Part shown: positions 15,282 to 23,688 of the stretch, in pieces | Layout of the letters: every line of letters starts with the position of its first letter | Position numbering within the stretch: position 1 is the stretch's first letter | The notes under the pieces: generated by a model | The model's database searches: none | Seen by the model: only the letters and a program-made list of their open reading frames with translations | What the model was told of the DNA's origin: nothing | Origin: Pseudomonadota bacterium | GTDB lineage: Bacteria > Chloroflexota > Ktedonobacteria > Ktedonobacterales > JADMIN01 | DNA: 44,514 nucleotides | Direction: 5' to 3' | NCBI GenBank assembly: GCA_021324535.1 | Contig: JAJPIU010000023.1 | Location: 1 to 44,514 of the forward strand | Position numbers and translations under genes: made by a program

Positions 15282-16397
15282 ATGTATGCTTCGATTCTGG
15301 CAGGCGGTAGTGGCACACGGCTCTGGCCGTTGAGCACAAAGATCAACCCCAAGCAGTTTTTGCGGCTGCCTGGCCCCCACACGATGATGCAGGCGACGGT
15401 TGAGCGCATCGCGCCGCTTGTCCCAATGGATCATTTGTACGTTGTGACCTTTGGCGCCTATAACGACTCGGTCGCTGCACAACTACCTATGCTCCCACGC
15501 GAGCAGATCATCGCCGAGCCATCGGGCCGGGGTACTGCCGCCTCGATTGGCCTCGCTGCCACGCTGATTGCCGCGCGCGATTCCCAGGCGATCATGGGAT
15601 CGTTCGCCGCCGACCATGCCATCACCGATGTCGAGGGATTCAGGCGCGCGCTGGCGCTTGCCGAGGAGGTCGCGCAGCAGGGGTATCTGGTAACGCTTGG
15701 CATTACCCCCACCTACCCGGAGACCGGCTATGGCTACATTCGCTATGGCGCCCCGCTCACTCAACAGGATGGCCTGCGCGCGCATACCGTCGAGCAGTTC
15801 ATCGAGAAGCCGAAACGCGCGGTGGCCGAGGAGTATCTCGCGGCAGGCAATTATGTCTGGAACGCGGGCATCTTCGTCTGGCGGGTGGATCGCATCCTTC
15901 AGGAGATTCGCCGCTGGACACCGACCGTGGCCGACGTGCTGGATGAAATTGGCGTCGTTGCGGCGCGCACACAGGGACGCATGACGCAGGAAGTGGAGCA
16001 GGCTATGCGCGCGGCCTGGCCACGGCTGACCGAGAACATCACCATTGACACTGGTGTGATGGAGCGCGCCAGCGGCATTGCCGTCATTCCCATCTCCGTC
16101 GGGTGGAACGACATCGGCAGTTGGGCGCAGGTCGCCACACTCTACGCCTGCGATGATCAGGGCAATACGATTGTAGAGCAGCCAACTGACGCCGAAGGAC
16201 AATTGCACACGCATATCGGCGTGCAAACACGCGACACGTTGATCTACAACGCCACTGGGCGCCTGATTACCACGGCGGGTGTTGAGGGGTTGATCATCGT
16301 GGATACGCCTGATGGATTATTGATCTGCTCGAAGGAGCAGGCGCAACTTGTCAAAGAGATTGCCGAGCGCGTACAGCAAGCGAAACCAACAGCGTAG
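15282..16397 (+). CDS. manC: Mannose-1-phosphate guanylyltransferase
   Basis: 371 residues. It makes GDP-mannose from mannose-1-phosphate and GTP for surface glycans and glycolipids. The nucleotide-binding signature is ASILAGGSGTRLWPLSTKIN followed by PKQFL (residues 3-27). Further motifs are EPSGRGTAASIGLAA, GSFAADHAI, PETGYGYIRYG, QFIEKPKR, NYVWNAGIFVW and SVGWNDIGSW. The C-terminal isomerase (cupin) domain of long ManC proteins is absent, so this is the short monofunctional type. A supply of GDP-mannose fits the GT4 enzyme at 30360, whose relatives use it. It is 36 bases after the dioxygenase and may be co-transcribed with it, although the functions are unrelated. Confidence 0.9.
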   Translation: MYASILAGGSGTRLWPLSTKINPKQFLRLPGPHTMMQATVERIAPLVPMDHLYVVTFGAYNDSVAAQLPMLPREQIIAEPSGRGTAASIGLAATLIAARDSQAIMGSFAADHAITDVEGFRRALALAEEVAQQGYLVTLGITPTYPETGYGYIRYGAPLTQQDGLRAHTVEQFIEKPKRAVAEEYLAAGNYVWNAGIFVWRVDRILQEIRRWTPTVADVLDEIGVVAARTQGRMTQEVEQAMRAAWPRLTENITIDTGVMERASGIAVIPISVGWNDIGSWAQVATLYACDDQGNTIVEQPTDAEGQLHTHIGVQTRDTLIYNATGRLITTAGVEGLIIVDTPDGLLICSKEQAQLVKEIAERVQQAKPTA

Positions 16398-16430
16398 TCA
16401 TGGTAGTCATGGTAGTCATGGTAGTCATGC
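16395..16430 (+). repeat. Four tandem copies of a 9-bp unit over the manC stop codon
   Basis: TAGTCATGG is repeated from 16395 (the last copy ends in C). The first TAG is the stop codon of the guanylyltransferase gene, so any slippage would not alter that protein. It lies about 50 bases upstream of the next start codon. Confidence 0.9.
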
Positions 16431-16478
16431 ACAGTGGCGTGCAACGTGGTGTGGTCTCAAGAGCAAAGGAGCTTTCCC

Positions 16479-17327
16479 ATGCTTGATCGTTTCAGCGATG
16501 GCTTGCAAAGCGTTATCAACACTTTGCTGGGCGCACGCGGCAAGGGCCGTCATCCCATCAAATCGTTGTTGGCTGGTTCGTGGTTGGGGCATCCATTGCA
16601 TCCGCTCATCACCGATATCGCGATTGGCGGCGTGACGCTTGCGGCCATCTGCGACGCCATCTGGCTCATCTTTCCCCAGGCGGCGGTTTGGGCGCCTCGC
16701 GCCGCCGAGGTGACCTTGATTGTCGGCGTGCTTGGCATGCTCGGCTCGTTCTTCACCGGCTGGTCCGACTGGAGCGATACCTACGGCAAGGAGCGAACGA
16801 CGGGAGTGATACATGGGCTGCTCAACTCCTTCACGCTCGTGCTGGTCATCATTGCGATTGTCTTCTCGCTCCTTGATCCCACCGGCAAGAGCATGGCTGC
16901 CGCCGTTCTGACATTTATCTCCTTCGCCCTGCTTTCCTATACCAGCTACCTGGGCGGCGATCTCGTCTTCAAGGACGGCACAAATGTCAACCATACTGCC
17001 TGGGAGCATGGAAGCGATACGTTTGAGCGTGTTGGCTCACTGAGTGACTTCCCAGACGGCCAGCTCAAACGAGTGGAGGTGGATGGTGTGCCTGTGGTGG
17101 TGGTGAACCTGGGCGGCAAAGTCTATGCGCTGGCGGCCACCTGCACCCACGCTGGCGGGCCGCTCGATGAGGGAACGCTGGAGTCAGGGGTCTGTGTCAG
17201 GTGTCCGTGGCACGGCTCGCGGTTTCGTCTGCGCGACGGCAAGGTGGTGGATGGCCCAGCGACGGTGGCAGAGCCGGTTTACGACGTACAGATAAGCGAT
17301 GGCGTCGTCTCACTCAAGCGCCGCTAA
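16479..17327 (+). CDS. DUF2231 membrane domain fused to a Rieske [2Fe-2S] domain
   Basis: 282 residues. Residues about 1-165 form a DUF2231 unit with four helices (KSLLAGSWLGHPLHPLITDI with the typical H-P-L-H-P pair; then VTLIVGVLGMLGSFFTGWSD, SFTLVLVIIAIVFSLLDPTG and FISFALLSYTSYLGGDLVF). Residues about 185-282 form a Rieske domain with both cluster loops intact: CTHAGGPL and CPWHGSRF, two Cys and two His ligands. The Rieske part follows the last helix after DTFERVGSLSDFPDGQLKRV. It is probably a membrane-bound electron carrier whose partner is not encoded nearby. The start at 16479 is chosen because AAAGGAG lies 8 bases upstream and the DUF2231 begins there. Confidence 0.85.
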   Translation: MLDRFSDGLQSVINTLLGARGKGRHPIKSLLAGSWLGHPLHPLITDIAIGGVTLAAICDAIWLIFPQAAVWAPRAAEVTLIVGVLGMLGSFFTGWSDWSDTYGKERTTGVIHGLLNSFTLVLVIIAIVFSLLDPTGKSMAAAVLTFISFALLSYTSYLGGDLVFKDGTNVNHTAWEHGSDTFERVGSLSDFPDGQLKRVEVDGVPVVVVNLGGKVYALAATCTHAGGPLDEGTLESGVCVRCPWHGSRFRLRDGKVVDGPATVAEPVYDVQISDGVVSLKRR

Positions 17328-17350
17328 GCGCCTTATAATCCCAGGCGCTT

Positions 17351-17374
17351 GCGACGCACACGAAGCGTGTGTCG
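17351..17374 (+). other. Hairpin after the Rieske gene
   Basis: CACACG and CGTGTG pair around an AAG loop, extended by GCGA/TCGC with a two-base bulge. No U-tract follows (GGCAAGAG), so it is only a weak terminator candidate, 24 bases after the stop codon. Confidence 0.35.
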
Positions 17375-17421
17375 CTGGCAAGAGATATATGAGAGATGTC
17401 TGAGGAACTTTCCTATTCTGC

Positions 17422-17450
17422 TTGACGAGGCATAGGCAGCATGGTAGGCT
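17422..17450 (+). promoter_or_regulatory. Promoter of the DUF4012 gene
   Basis: TTGACG (17422-17427), 17-base spacer, TAGGCT (17445-17450) with TG just before it (17442-17443). It predicts a leader of about 150 bases before the ATG at 17607. Confidence 0.55.
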
Positions 17451-17606
17451 CACAGAGTAAAGCACAGACACATTGGCCTGACGCTTGCGGGGTAGCCGGA
17501 CGCCACCGATCAGCCGCCCTCCCCTGGCAAGGTCGCCAGGTGTACGCGCATAATCAGCACGACGACACATGACCGGTGGAGATGAGAAAGAGCAGGGCAC
17601 GCATAC

Positions 17607-20600
17607 ATGGATGATCGGAGGGATTCACGCAACAATAAACGCAGGCAAGCGCCGCGTGAACAACGCCCCACCGATGGAGACAAACCATCTGACGTCGCGC
17701 GTGGTCGTACCCTCAACGACTACAAGCCCGGTGGCCCTCTTTCCCCTGAACCACAATCATCGCCCCACGCCTCTCAGGCCGGTGGCTTGCTGAGCCGGTT
17801 CGCTGGTTGGCGCAAACCTCAGGCAGGCGACGACGAGGATTCCTTGTCTTCAGCGGATGAGCCAGGGCGGGATGGCGCGCCCGACAAAGCAGGGAGCCAG
17901 GTCGGCAGGCAGCGCGCTCCCCGCGCTGGCGACTGGCGCGCCAGCGACTTTGCGCCCCATGAACTGGAACACTGGGATCGCAACGACGCCGCTCCGTTTG
18001 AGTTGCCAGAGGCCTCCGACGATACCTATGAGCGCGTTATCCTCGATGCGCGCAGACAACGTGAGCACAGCCGGAGCGGTTTCTCACATGGGGTGGATGA
18101 GAGAGACGCCGCCGATGAAGACATCGAAGGCGAAGAGGATGACGAAGTTGATGAGGATGAGGATGAGGATGAGGATGGCGGCTGGGAAGAGGGCTGGGAT
18201 GGCGAGTGGGCAAACGAAGACGACTGGCTGAACGAATCGCCGCGTCAGCAGCCGCCCAGGAGGACACAGGCTCCCGACGATGAAGCCGATGATGACCCTG
18301 ATGATGGCCCTGGCGGAGGCTCGCCCGCACGGCGACCCGTGCGCGGCCCTCATCCTCAGCCACGCAGACATATACGGCGCGATCCGCGTTCAGGACGCCT
18401 GGATGGCTTTTTTCGTCTGATGTGCGCAGAGATCGCCGCCAGCTTCAGCGCAGAGATCGCCTGGCTGCTGCGCCGGTTTCGCAGGCGTCCGGCGGCTGCG
18501 GCCACTGTTGCCTTCCTCCTGCTGGGGTTCCTCGTGCTCGCCTGTGCGCCGCTGGCGACGCTGGCGCGCCTGGGATATGATGGCGCCGACGCCATCGCGC
18601 GCGTCACACACATCCAGCATATGCTGGCCGGTGGCGCTTCGCAGCTTCTCAACCCCGGCACGCTCAAAAGTATGCAGGGAGAACTCGATGGACTCTCAAG
18701 CGATCTCGCCGAGATCAACGCTGCCACACAATTTGTTGGCGCGCCGCTCAGCGCAGCAAGCTCGACCGTGCGCAATTATACCCTGCTGATGCGGATAGGG
18801 TTTGACCTGACCACAGCTGGCGATGAGGCGCTCCATGTCGCTGAGATCATCCTGACGCCATTGCAAGGGGGGGCGCTTTCAAGCGCAGGGCCGGGGATAC
18901 ACCCGACAGCCCTTCAGCATGCGCGCAGTCTGGTGGCTTCCGCATATGGCTATGCGCTCGATGCCCTTTCCGCCTATAACCACCTCAACCCCTACACGCT
19001 TCCCCATCAACTCCGTCCCGGCACGAAATATGGAAACCTGCTGGCCGAACTCCCTAAAGCGCCCGGTATCTTCGCCGAACTGGCTGAACTGGTAGACGCT
19101 GCTCCCGCGTTGCTGGGCGTCGGCCATCCCGCGTATTACCTGGTGATCGCGATGGATAGCACCGAGCTTCGTCCGGGTGGCGGCTTCCAGGGAAATTACG
19201 GCGTGCTGGAGCTTGACAACGGCAAACAGTCCACAACGAACCATTTCTCCCTGAATGATACCTACAAGCTGGATGAACAGTATGCCCAGCAGCATACACA
19301 GTCGCCGACGGCTGACATCAACTGCCCCTATGTCACGCCAGAAGCGCCGAACTATTACTGGTGGTGGCCGATTCGCTGCGTTCCTACCCCACCGTTCTCT
19401 TCAGGGCAGCAGGCGTATGGCTGGGGCCTGCGCGACTCCAATCTTTCTGCGGACTTCCCCACCGACGCGCGCGCGGCAATGCAGATCGCCCAGAGTACCG
19501 GCGCCACGCCCGATGACGCGCCATTTCAGGGAGTGATTGCCTTCACGCCAGGGCTGATTCAGGCCATCTTACGCGACACCGGCAATATCACCATCCAGTT
19601 CAACGGCAAAACAGTTGTTGTGACCCCCGACAACCTTGAGTTCTGGATTCACGAATATCAGCTTGGCGCCGCACAGAAATCCGCTCAGGGACGCAAGCAA
19701 TTCACACACGAACTGGCCGCGTTGCTGTTGGCGCGCCTTCGCAACCTGCATGGGGCGGCGCTCAAACCGATCATCAAGCTGGCGTTTGAGGCGCTGAAGA
19801 CCAAAGACCTGCAAGTCTATCTGGCCGATCCCCGGGTTGAGAGCCTCTTGCAGCAGCTTGGCCTCGCCTCGACGATGGCGACCGGCAACGGCGATGGCTA
19901 TTTCGTAGTGGATACCAACGTTGGAGGCAATAAAGCCAACGCCTATGTGACGGAGCAGCAGACCGACCTGGTGACGTTGCTACCCAACGGTGGCGCGCTC
20001 CACCGGCTTGAGATCACCGTGACATACAACAAAACTGGCTCGATCTATAGTCCCCTCTCACGAGATTACAACGACGTACAGCGGGTCTATCTCCCTGGCG
20101 ACGCCACCATCCTGGGGTGGTCGGGCTATAATCCCACCTATCTCAGTACGGGATCATGTCCATCCAACGAACGCTTCGCCAGCATCATCACCGATTGCAG
20201 TCAGGCGCATGGCATCTTCAACGTCTCCACCAGCAGCGACACACCCGGACGCACGATGGTGTTAGGCGCGCTCACGCTGCTCTGTGGCAATCCGCCGTTT
20301 GTTGGCAATCTTACCGATCAGCAGGCAGAAAACGCGCAGTGCGATACCAACCCCCAGCCCCACACCGCCAATATTTTCCTCGCGTGGTATACGCCACACG
20401 CCTACACCACCGACAGCCACGGCCACATCCATTATAGCGAACTGATTGAGAAGCAGGCGGGAGGTAATACAAATTTGAACGTCTACCTCACCACAGCCGC
20501 CAATGCTAGCACAATGAGCAATGCGGTCATCACCGATACGGCTATCTTCGCGGCGCTGCTTCAGGGCGCAAAAAAGCTGTATAGCCATAGCCTGGATACG

Positions 20601-20627
20601 AATACGATAGTGGCCTATACTTCATAG
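17607..20627 (+). CDS. Large DUF4012 membrane protein with acidic N-terminal region
   Basis: 1006 residues. Residues 1-290 are hydrophilic and low in complexity: basic at first, then a very acidic run at about 174-208 (EGEEDDEVDEDEDEDEDGGW), then Pro/Arg-rich. One helix follows at about 297-320 (ATVAFLLLGFLVLACAPLAT), so the C-terminal 680 residues should be outside. The DUF4012 signature PAYYLVIAMDSTELRPGGGF followed by QGNYGVLELDNGK sits at about 506-540. Downstream is a long region with many aromatic and Asn/Thr residues, typical of an exported protein. DUF4012 proteins are large cell-envelope proteins found in Gram-positive bacteria and Chloroflexota, often near glycan genes; their function is unknown. 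The GT and GDP-mannose genes in the window are compatible with an envelope role. Confidence 0.85.
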   Translation: MDDRRDSRNNKRRQAPREQRPTDGDKPSDVARGRTLNDYKPGGPLSPEPQSSPHASQAGGLLSRFAGWRKPQAGDDEDSLSSADEPGRDGAPDKAGSQVGRQRAPRAGDWRASDFAPHELEHWDRNDAAPFELPEASDDTYERVILDARRQREHSRSGFSHGVDERDAADEDIEGEEDDEVDEDEDEDEDGGWEEGWDGEWANEDDWLNESPRQQPPRRTQAPDDEADDDPDDGPGGGSPARRPVRGPHPQPRRHIRRDPRSGRLDGFFRLMCAEIAASFSAEIAWLLRRFRRRPAAAATVAFLLLGFLVLACAPLATLARLGYDGADAIARVTHIQHMLAGGASQLLNPGTLKSMQGELDGLSSDLAEINAATQFVGAPLSAASSTVRNYTLLMRIGFDLTTAGDEALHVAEIILTPLQGGALSSAGPGIHPTALQHARSLVASAYGYALDALSAYNHLNPYTLPHQLRPGTKYGNLLAELPKAPGIFAELAELVDAAPALLGVGHPAYYLVIAMDSTELRPGGGFQGNYGVLELDNGKQSTTNHFSLNDTYKLDEQYAQQHTQSPTADINCPYVTPEAPNYYWWWPIRCVPTPPFSSGQQAYGWGLRDSNLSADFPTDARAAMQIAQSTGATPDDAPFQGVIAFTPGLIQAILRDTGNITIQFNGKTVVVTPDNLEFWIHEYQLGAAQKSAQGRKQFTHELAALLLARLRNLHGAALKPIIKLAFEALKTKDLQVYLADPRVESLLQQLGLASTMATGNGDGYFVVDTNVGGNKANAYVTEQQTDLVTLLPNGGALHRLEITVTYNKTGSIYSPLSRDYNDVQRVYLPGDATILGWSGYNPTYLSTGSCPSNERFASIITDCSQAHGIFNVSTSSDTPGRTMVLGALTLLCGNPPFVGNLTDQQAENAQCDTNPQPHTANIFLAWYTPHAYTTDSHGHIHYSELIEKQAGGNTNLNVYLTTAANASTMSNAVITDTAIFAALLQGAKKLYSHSLDTNTIVAYTS

Positions 20628-20779
20628 TGTAAAGTCAAGAAGTCTGGCTCCAGCCATGAAATGGCGCCTCTTTCGCATGATCTGGCGAGGGGTTTGTTGT
20701 GCTTCACGCACATTGCACGGCCAGGAGCAAGGAATAGAGCTTACAGCATGAACAATAAACATCAGAAAGCGATGGTGAC

Positions 20780-22459
20780 ATGGCACAGCGGGTAGACGCG
20801 ACGGACAGTGGATCACTCGACGCATTCCCCTTGCGTGAAAAGGAACAGACGCGACAGACGCCCGACCTTCAGGCGCTCGCCGCGCCACCCGCTCAGCCAG
20901 CTCAGCGCGATCAATCGGCTCAGATCGAAGACGCCGTCGCAACAAAGGCCACCTTATCTACGCCATCTTCGGGAGCCACGCAGCAAGATGGCGAGCATGC
21001 AGGCAAGTGGGTGGTGTTTGCCATTGTGGCGACGGGCATCTTTATGGCGACGCTCGACTCCTCGATTGTCAACATCAGCCTGCCCGCCATCGCTCGTTAT
21101 TTTGGGGTTGCGCTGAGCGGCTCCATCGAGTGGGTCATCATCGCCTATCTGATGGTGGTCGCGGCGACACTGCTGACAATTGGCCGCCTGGCTGATATGA
21201 TGGGGCGCAAGGGCATCTGGACGACGGGGCTGATCATCTTTACACTTGGCTCGGCCATCTGTGGCGCCTCGCCATCGCTGGGAATATTGATTGCGGCGCG
21301 CGCGTTCCAGGGGTTGGGTGGCTCGCTCCTCATGGCAATCAGCCCGGCGATGCTGACAAGCGCCTTCCCTTCGACCGAACGCGGGCGCGCGCTGGGCCTG
21401 AACGCGCTGATCGTCGCGTTGGGGGTAAGCGCTGGGCCAACCATTGGCGGTGTCATCACGCAATATCTGACCTGGCGCTGGATTTTCTATGTCAACGCGC
21501 CTATTGGGATTCTCGGCGTGATCGCGACGCTGCGTCTGCTCACGGAGCCGGTGCGCTGGGATCACGAGAAGTTCGCGGGATTCGACCTCGCGGGCGCCGG
21601 ATTGCTGGCCATTGGGCTGGCCTCGCTGACGCTTGGCCTCTCGTTTGGCCAGGAATGGGGCTGGCTCTCCGTCGGCACGCTCACCACGATTGCCATCGGC
21701 GTGGTGGCGCTTGTGGATATGGTGATTATCGAGGGGCGTCTGGCGAACCCGCTGGTGAAGCTGCGTCTGTTGACGGATCGCGTCTTCGCCTCGGCAAACA
21801 TCAGCCTGATACTGAGCTTTCTGGCGCTTTTCGCCGTCAGCTTCATGCTGCCGTTCTACTTCGAGCAACTGCGCAACTTTTCGATCATCGAGTCTGGATT
21901 GCTGCTCACACCGCTACCATTGACCATCGCTGTCGTTGCGCCGATCAGCGGACGGCTGGCGGATCGCTTTGGTACGCGCTGGCTGGCGGCGAGCGGTTTG
22001 GCGATTGCCTGTGTTGGTCTGGTATTGATCAGCAAGCTAGACGCGCATAGCTCGCTGTTCGACATCATCTGGCGGCTCTCATTCACCGGCATAGGGCAGG
22101 GCCTCTTCCAATCGCCGAACAACAGCGCGCTGATGGGAGCCGCGCCGCGCAATGAACAGGGGGTAGCGTCGGGCTTCCTGGGGACGGGCCGCGTGGTAGG
22201 CCAGAGCCTGAGCGTGGCGCTTGCGGGAGCGATCTTCGCCAGCCTGGGCGGCGCGCTTGCAGGTGTGCAACTGATCATCGCGCGCAGTGTCCCATATGGA
22301 GGCGCCCATCACCTGTCGCATGGCGCGCCGCTGCCATCGGTGGCCGCGTTGCAATCCACCTTCTCGACAGCCTTCCACACGACGTTCCTTGTCTGCGCGG
22401 GGATTGCGGGGGTGGGCATCATCACCTCGCTGGTGCGCGGCAAAGAGGGCGGACGGTAA
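20780..22459 (+). CDS. Drug exporter, MFS DHA2 family (EmrB/QacA type)
   Basis: 559 residues. About 70 hydrophilic residues precede fourteen predicted membrane helices. The family signature is FMATLDSSIVNISLPAIARY in the first helix (D and IVN conserved), then RLADMMGRKGIWTTGLIIFT (motif A), RAFQGLGGSLLMAISPAMLT and GVSAGPTIGGVITQYLTWRW with IFYVNAPIG (motif C and the conserved WRWIFxVNxPIG). This group pumps hydrophobic or cationic compounds out in exchange for protons. No regulator or membrane-fusion partner lies beside it, as expected for a single-membrane cell. The ribosome binding site is weak. A terminator follows. Confidence 0.9.
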   Translation: MAQRVDATDSGSLDAFPLREKEQTRQTPDLQALAAPPAQPAQRDQSAQIEDAVATKATLSTPSSGATQQDGEHAGKWVVFAIVATGIFMATLDSSIVNISLPAIARYFGVALSGSIEWVIIAYLMVVAATLLTIGRLADMMGRKGIWTTGLIIFTLGSAICGASPSLGILIAARAFQGLGGSLLMAISPAMLTSAFPSTERGRALGLNALIVALGVSAGPTIGGVITQYLTWRWIFYVNAPIGILGVIATLRLLTEPVRWDHEKFAGFDLAGAGLLAIGLASLTLGLSFGQEWGWLSVGTLTTIAIGVVALVDMVIIEGRLANPLVKLRLLTDRVFASANISLILSFLALFAVSFMLPFYFEQLRNFSIIESGLLLTPLPLTIAVVAPISGRLADRFGTRWLAASGLAIACVGLVLISKLDAHSSLFDIIWRLSFTGIGQGLFQSPNNSALMGAAPRNEQGVASGFLGTGRVVGQSLSVALAGAIFASLGGALAGVQLIIARSVPYGGAHHLSHGAPLPSVAALQSTFSTAFHTTFLVCAGIAGVGIITSLVRGKEGGR

Positions 22460-22484
22460 GCGTTTTAGGAAAGCGATACACCGT

Positions 22485-22521
22485 GGCGAGGGAAGATCAA
22501 ACCTCTCTCGCCCTTCTTCTT
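22485..22521 (+). terminator. Terminator after the drug exporter gene
   Basis: GGCGAGGGA (22485-22493) pairs with TCTCTCGCC (22504-22512), nine pairs with one G-U, ten-base loop, followed by the U-rich CTTCTTCTT. It separates the exporter from the toxin-antitoxin unit. Confidence 0.7.
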
Positions 22522-22577
22522 GTAGCGACGGGATAGCTCAGGGAGAGGGTGGCATGAGCGCGCCCATGACCATATGG

Positions 22578-22586
22578 TGCTATAAT
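22578..22586 (+). promoter_or_regulatory. Extended -10 promoter of the toxin-antitoxin pair
   Basis: TG (22578-22579), C, then a perfect TATAAT (22581-22586), 46 bases before the antitoxin ATG. The -35 region lacks a good match. Confidence 0.55.
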
Positions 22587-22631
22587 GAGCGCGAGGCTTT
22601 GCCCGTAGCACATTGCCGAGGAGAAAGAGCT

Positions 22632-22874
22632 ATGGCTACCACTGTTGAAGAACTTCGATCTCTGATTGACCGGCTGCCACCTCAGGATCAGGAACGCATG
22701 TTGGCCTATGCGCGTGAGTTAGCGCAACCACGACCTGCGCCGCGCACGCCCCTTCCAACGGGCAGCCCACCAGAGGCGCTGTTGCGTTTCACTGTGTCGT
22801 CAGAAGTGGGAGAAGCGTTGGAGCAAGCGCACATTGAGAGCGAGAAGATAGACCCGGATGAACACCCCTTCTAG
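22632..22874 (+). CDS. Probable antitoxin of a PIN-domain toxin-antitoxin pair
   Basis: 80 residues starting MATTVEELRSLIDRLPPQDQ, after GAGGAGAAAG. The N-terminal half is a predicted helix pair (VEELRSLIDRLPPQDQERML, AYARELAQ) resembling short DUF2281-like antitoxins. The middle is Pro-rich (PRPAPRTPLPTGSPPE) and the C-terminus is acidic (HIESEKIDPDEHPF). It is small, acidic and overlaps the toxin gene by 17 bases, the classical layout of VapBC operons in which translation of both is coupled. No DNA-binding motif such as AbrB or ribbon-helix-helix is obvious, so the assignment rests mainly on position. Confidence 0.6.
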   Translation: MATTVEELRSLIDRLPPQDQERMLAYARELAQPRPAPRTPLPTGSPPEALLRFTVSSEVGEALEQAHIESEKIDPDEHPF

Positions 22875-23292
22875 CTTGTCCCCAGTAGGAGGAGCGGGTA
22901 CGGGTGGCGTCTATGCGCTCGATACCAGCGTCTTGATTCTTTCTCTGCGGGGCGATGCCACTATCCGCGCCCGCATCGCCCAGGCAACTGCGCTGTTCAT
23001 ACCAAGTGTGGCGCTGGGCGAATTGTATACAGGAGCTTATGGCTCTCCCACCCGCGCCAACGATGCCGTTGCTGATATTCGGGCGCTTGCCACCAGCATG
23101 ACGATCCTTGCCGTTGATGCGACGACCGCCGACATCTATGGGCAAGCCAGGGACGATTTGAGGCGGCGACATCTGTTTCTGCCGGACAACGATCTTTGGA
23201 TTGCAGCGACAGCGATACAATACGGCCTCACGCTGGCGGCAAGGGATGCCCATTTCACCTGGATCGCGACCCTCAGCAGTGAGCAATGGTAG
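22858..23292 (+). CDS. vapC: PIN-domain ribonuclease toxin (VapC-like)
   Basis: 144 residues. The PIN active site is complete: first Asp in YALDTSVLILSLRG (about residue 22), Glu in IPSVALGELYTGAYG, Asp in LPDNDLWIAATAIQYG, and the last acidic residue in AARDAHFTWI. These bind Mg2+/Mn2+ for RNA cleavage; relatives cut tRNA or rRNA and stop growth when free of antitoxin. The first 18 residues (NTPSSLSPVGGAGTGG) are an atypical Gly/Ser-rich extension created by the overlap with the antitoxin gene. It directly precedes the 3' side of a convergent tRNA-Arg gene. Confidence 0.85.
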   Translation: MNTPSSLSPVGGAGTGGVYALDTSVLILSLRGDATIRARIAQATALFIPSVALGELYTGAYGSPTRANDAVADIRALATSMTILAVDATTADIYGQARDDLRRRHLFLPDNDLWIAATAIQYGLTLAARDAHFTWIATLSSEQW

Positions 23293-23403
23293 CGCAAGAA
23301 GGGTGAAAAACGCTATTGGACGTATTGAAGGTAGGGAAATGGGGAATAATGAATAATGGCTGCTAGGGGATGAACACAAACGCGACGCTCTGAAAAGAAC
23401 GGG

Positions 23404-23476
23404 CGCGCCCGGAGGGAATCGAACCCCCGACACTCGCATCCGAAGTGCGATGCTCTGTCCGCTGAGCTACGGGCGC
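23404..23476 (-). tRNA. tRNA-Arg (anticodon TCG)
   Basis: A 73-base cloverleaf on the minus strand. Acceptor stem GCGCCCG/CGGGCGC is perfect; D-arm GCTC...GAGC; anticodon stem TCGCA/TGCGA around CTTCGGA (anticodon TCG, reading CGA); T-arm GGGGG-TTCGATT-CCCTC. The discriminator is G. CCA is not encoded (the genome reads GCCC after the acceptor), so the end must be added by nucleotidyltransferase. The gene stands alone. Confidence 0.95.
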
Positions 23477-23499
23477 ATTGGCGTCTTGGCGACACACGC

Positions 23500-23529
23500 A
23501 TCTTATCGCATAGCGGGCTGCTATGTCAA
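23500..23529 (-). promoter_or_regulatory. Near-consensus promoter of tRNA-Arg
   Basis: On the minus strand TTGACA (23524-23529), 18-base spacer, TAAGAT (23500-23505). The predicted start is about 17 bases upstream of the mature tRNA 5' end. Confidence 0.7.
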
Positions 23530-23544
23530 GAAATCACAACAGCC

Positions 23545-23573
23545 TTGTGCATGGAACGTAGTATAGGTAATAT
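23545..23573 (+). promoter_or_regulatory. Promoter of the dynamin-like gene
   Basis: TTGTGC (23545-23550), 17-base spacer, TAATAT (23568-23573), about 116 bases before the ATG. It is divergent from and adjacent to the tRNA-Arg promoter. Confidence 0.45.
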
Positions 23574-23688
23574 GCTGGCCCAATAAGGCTGTACTGCGGT
23601 TTCCTTAACGGCCAATGGCACGGCCAATGGCGTAGCGAACAACCGGCAGGGTTTCCCGCTAGTGTGAGCAAGAGAGTGTGATCCTGGT

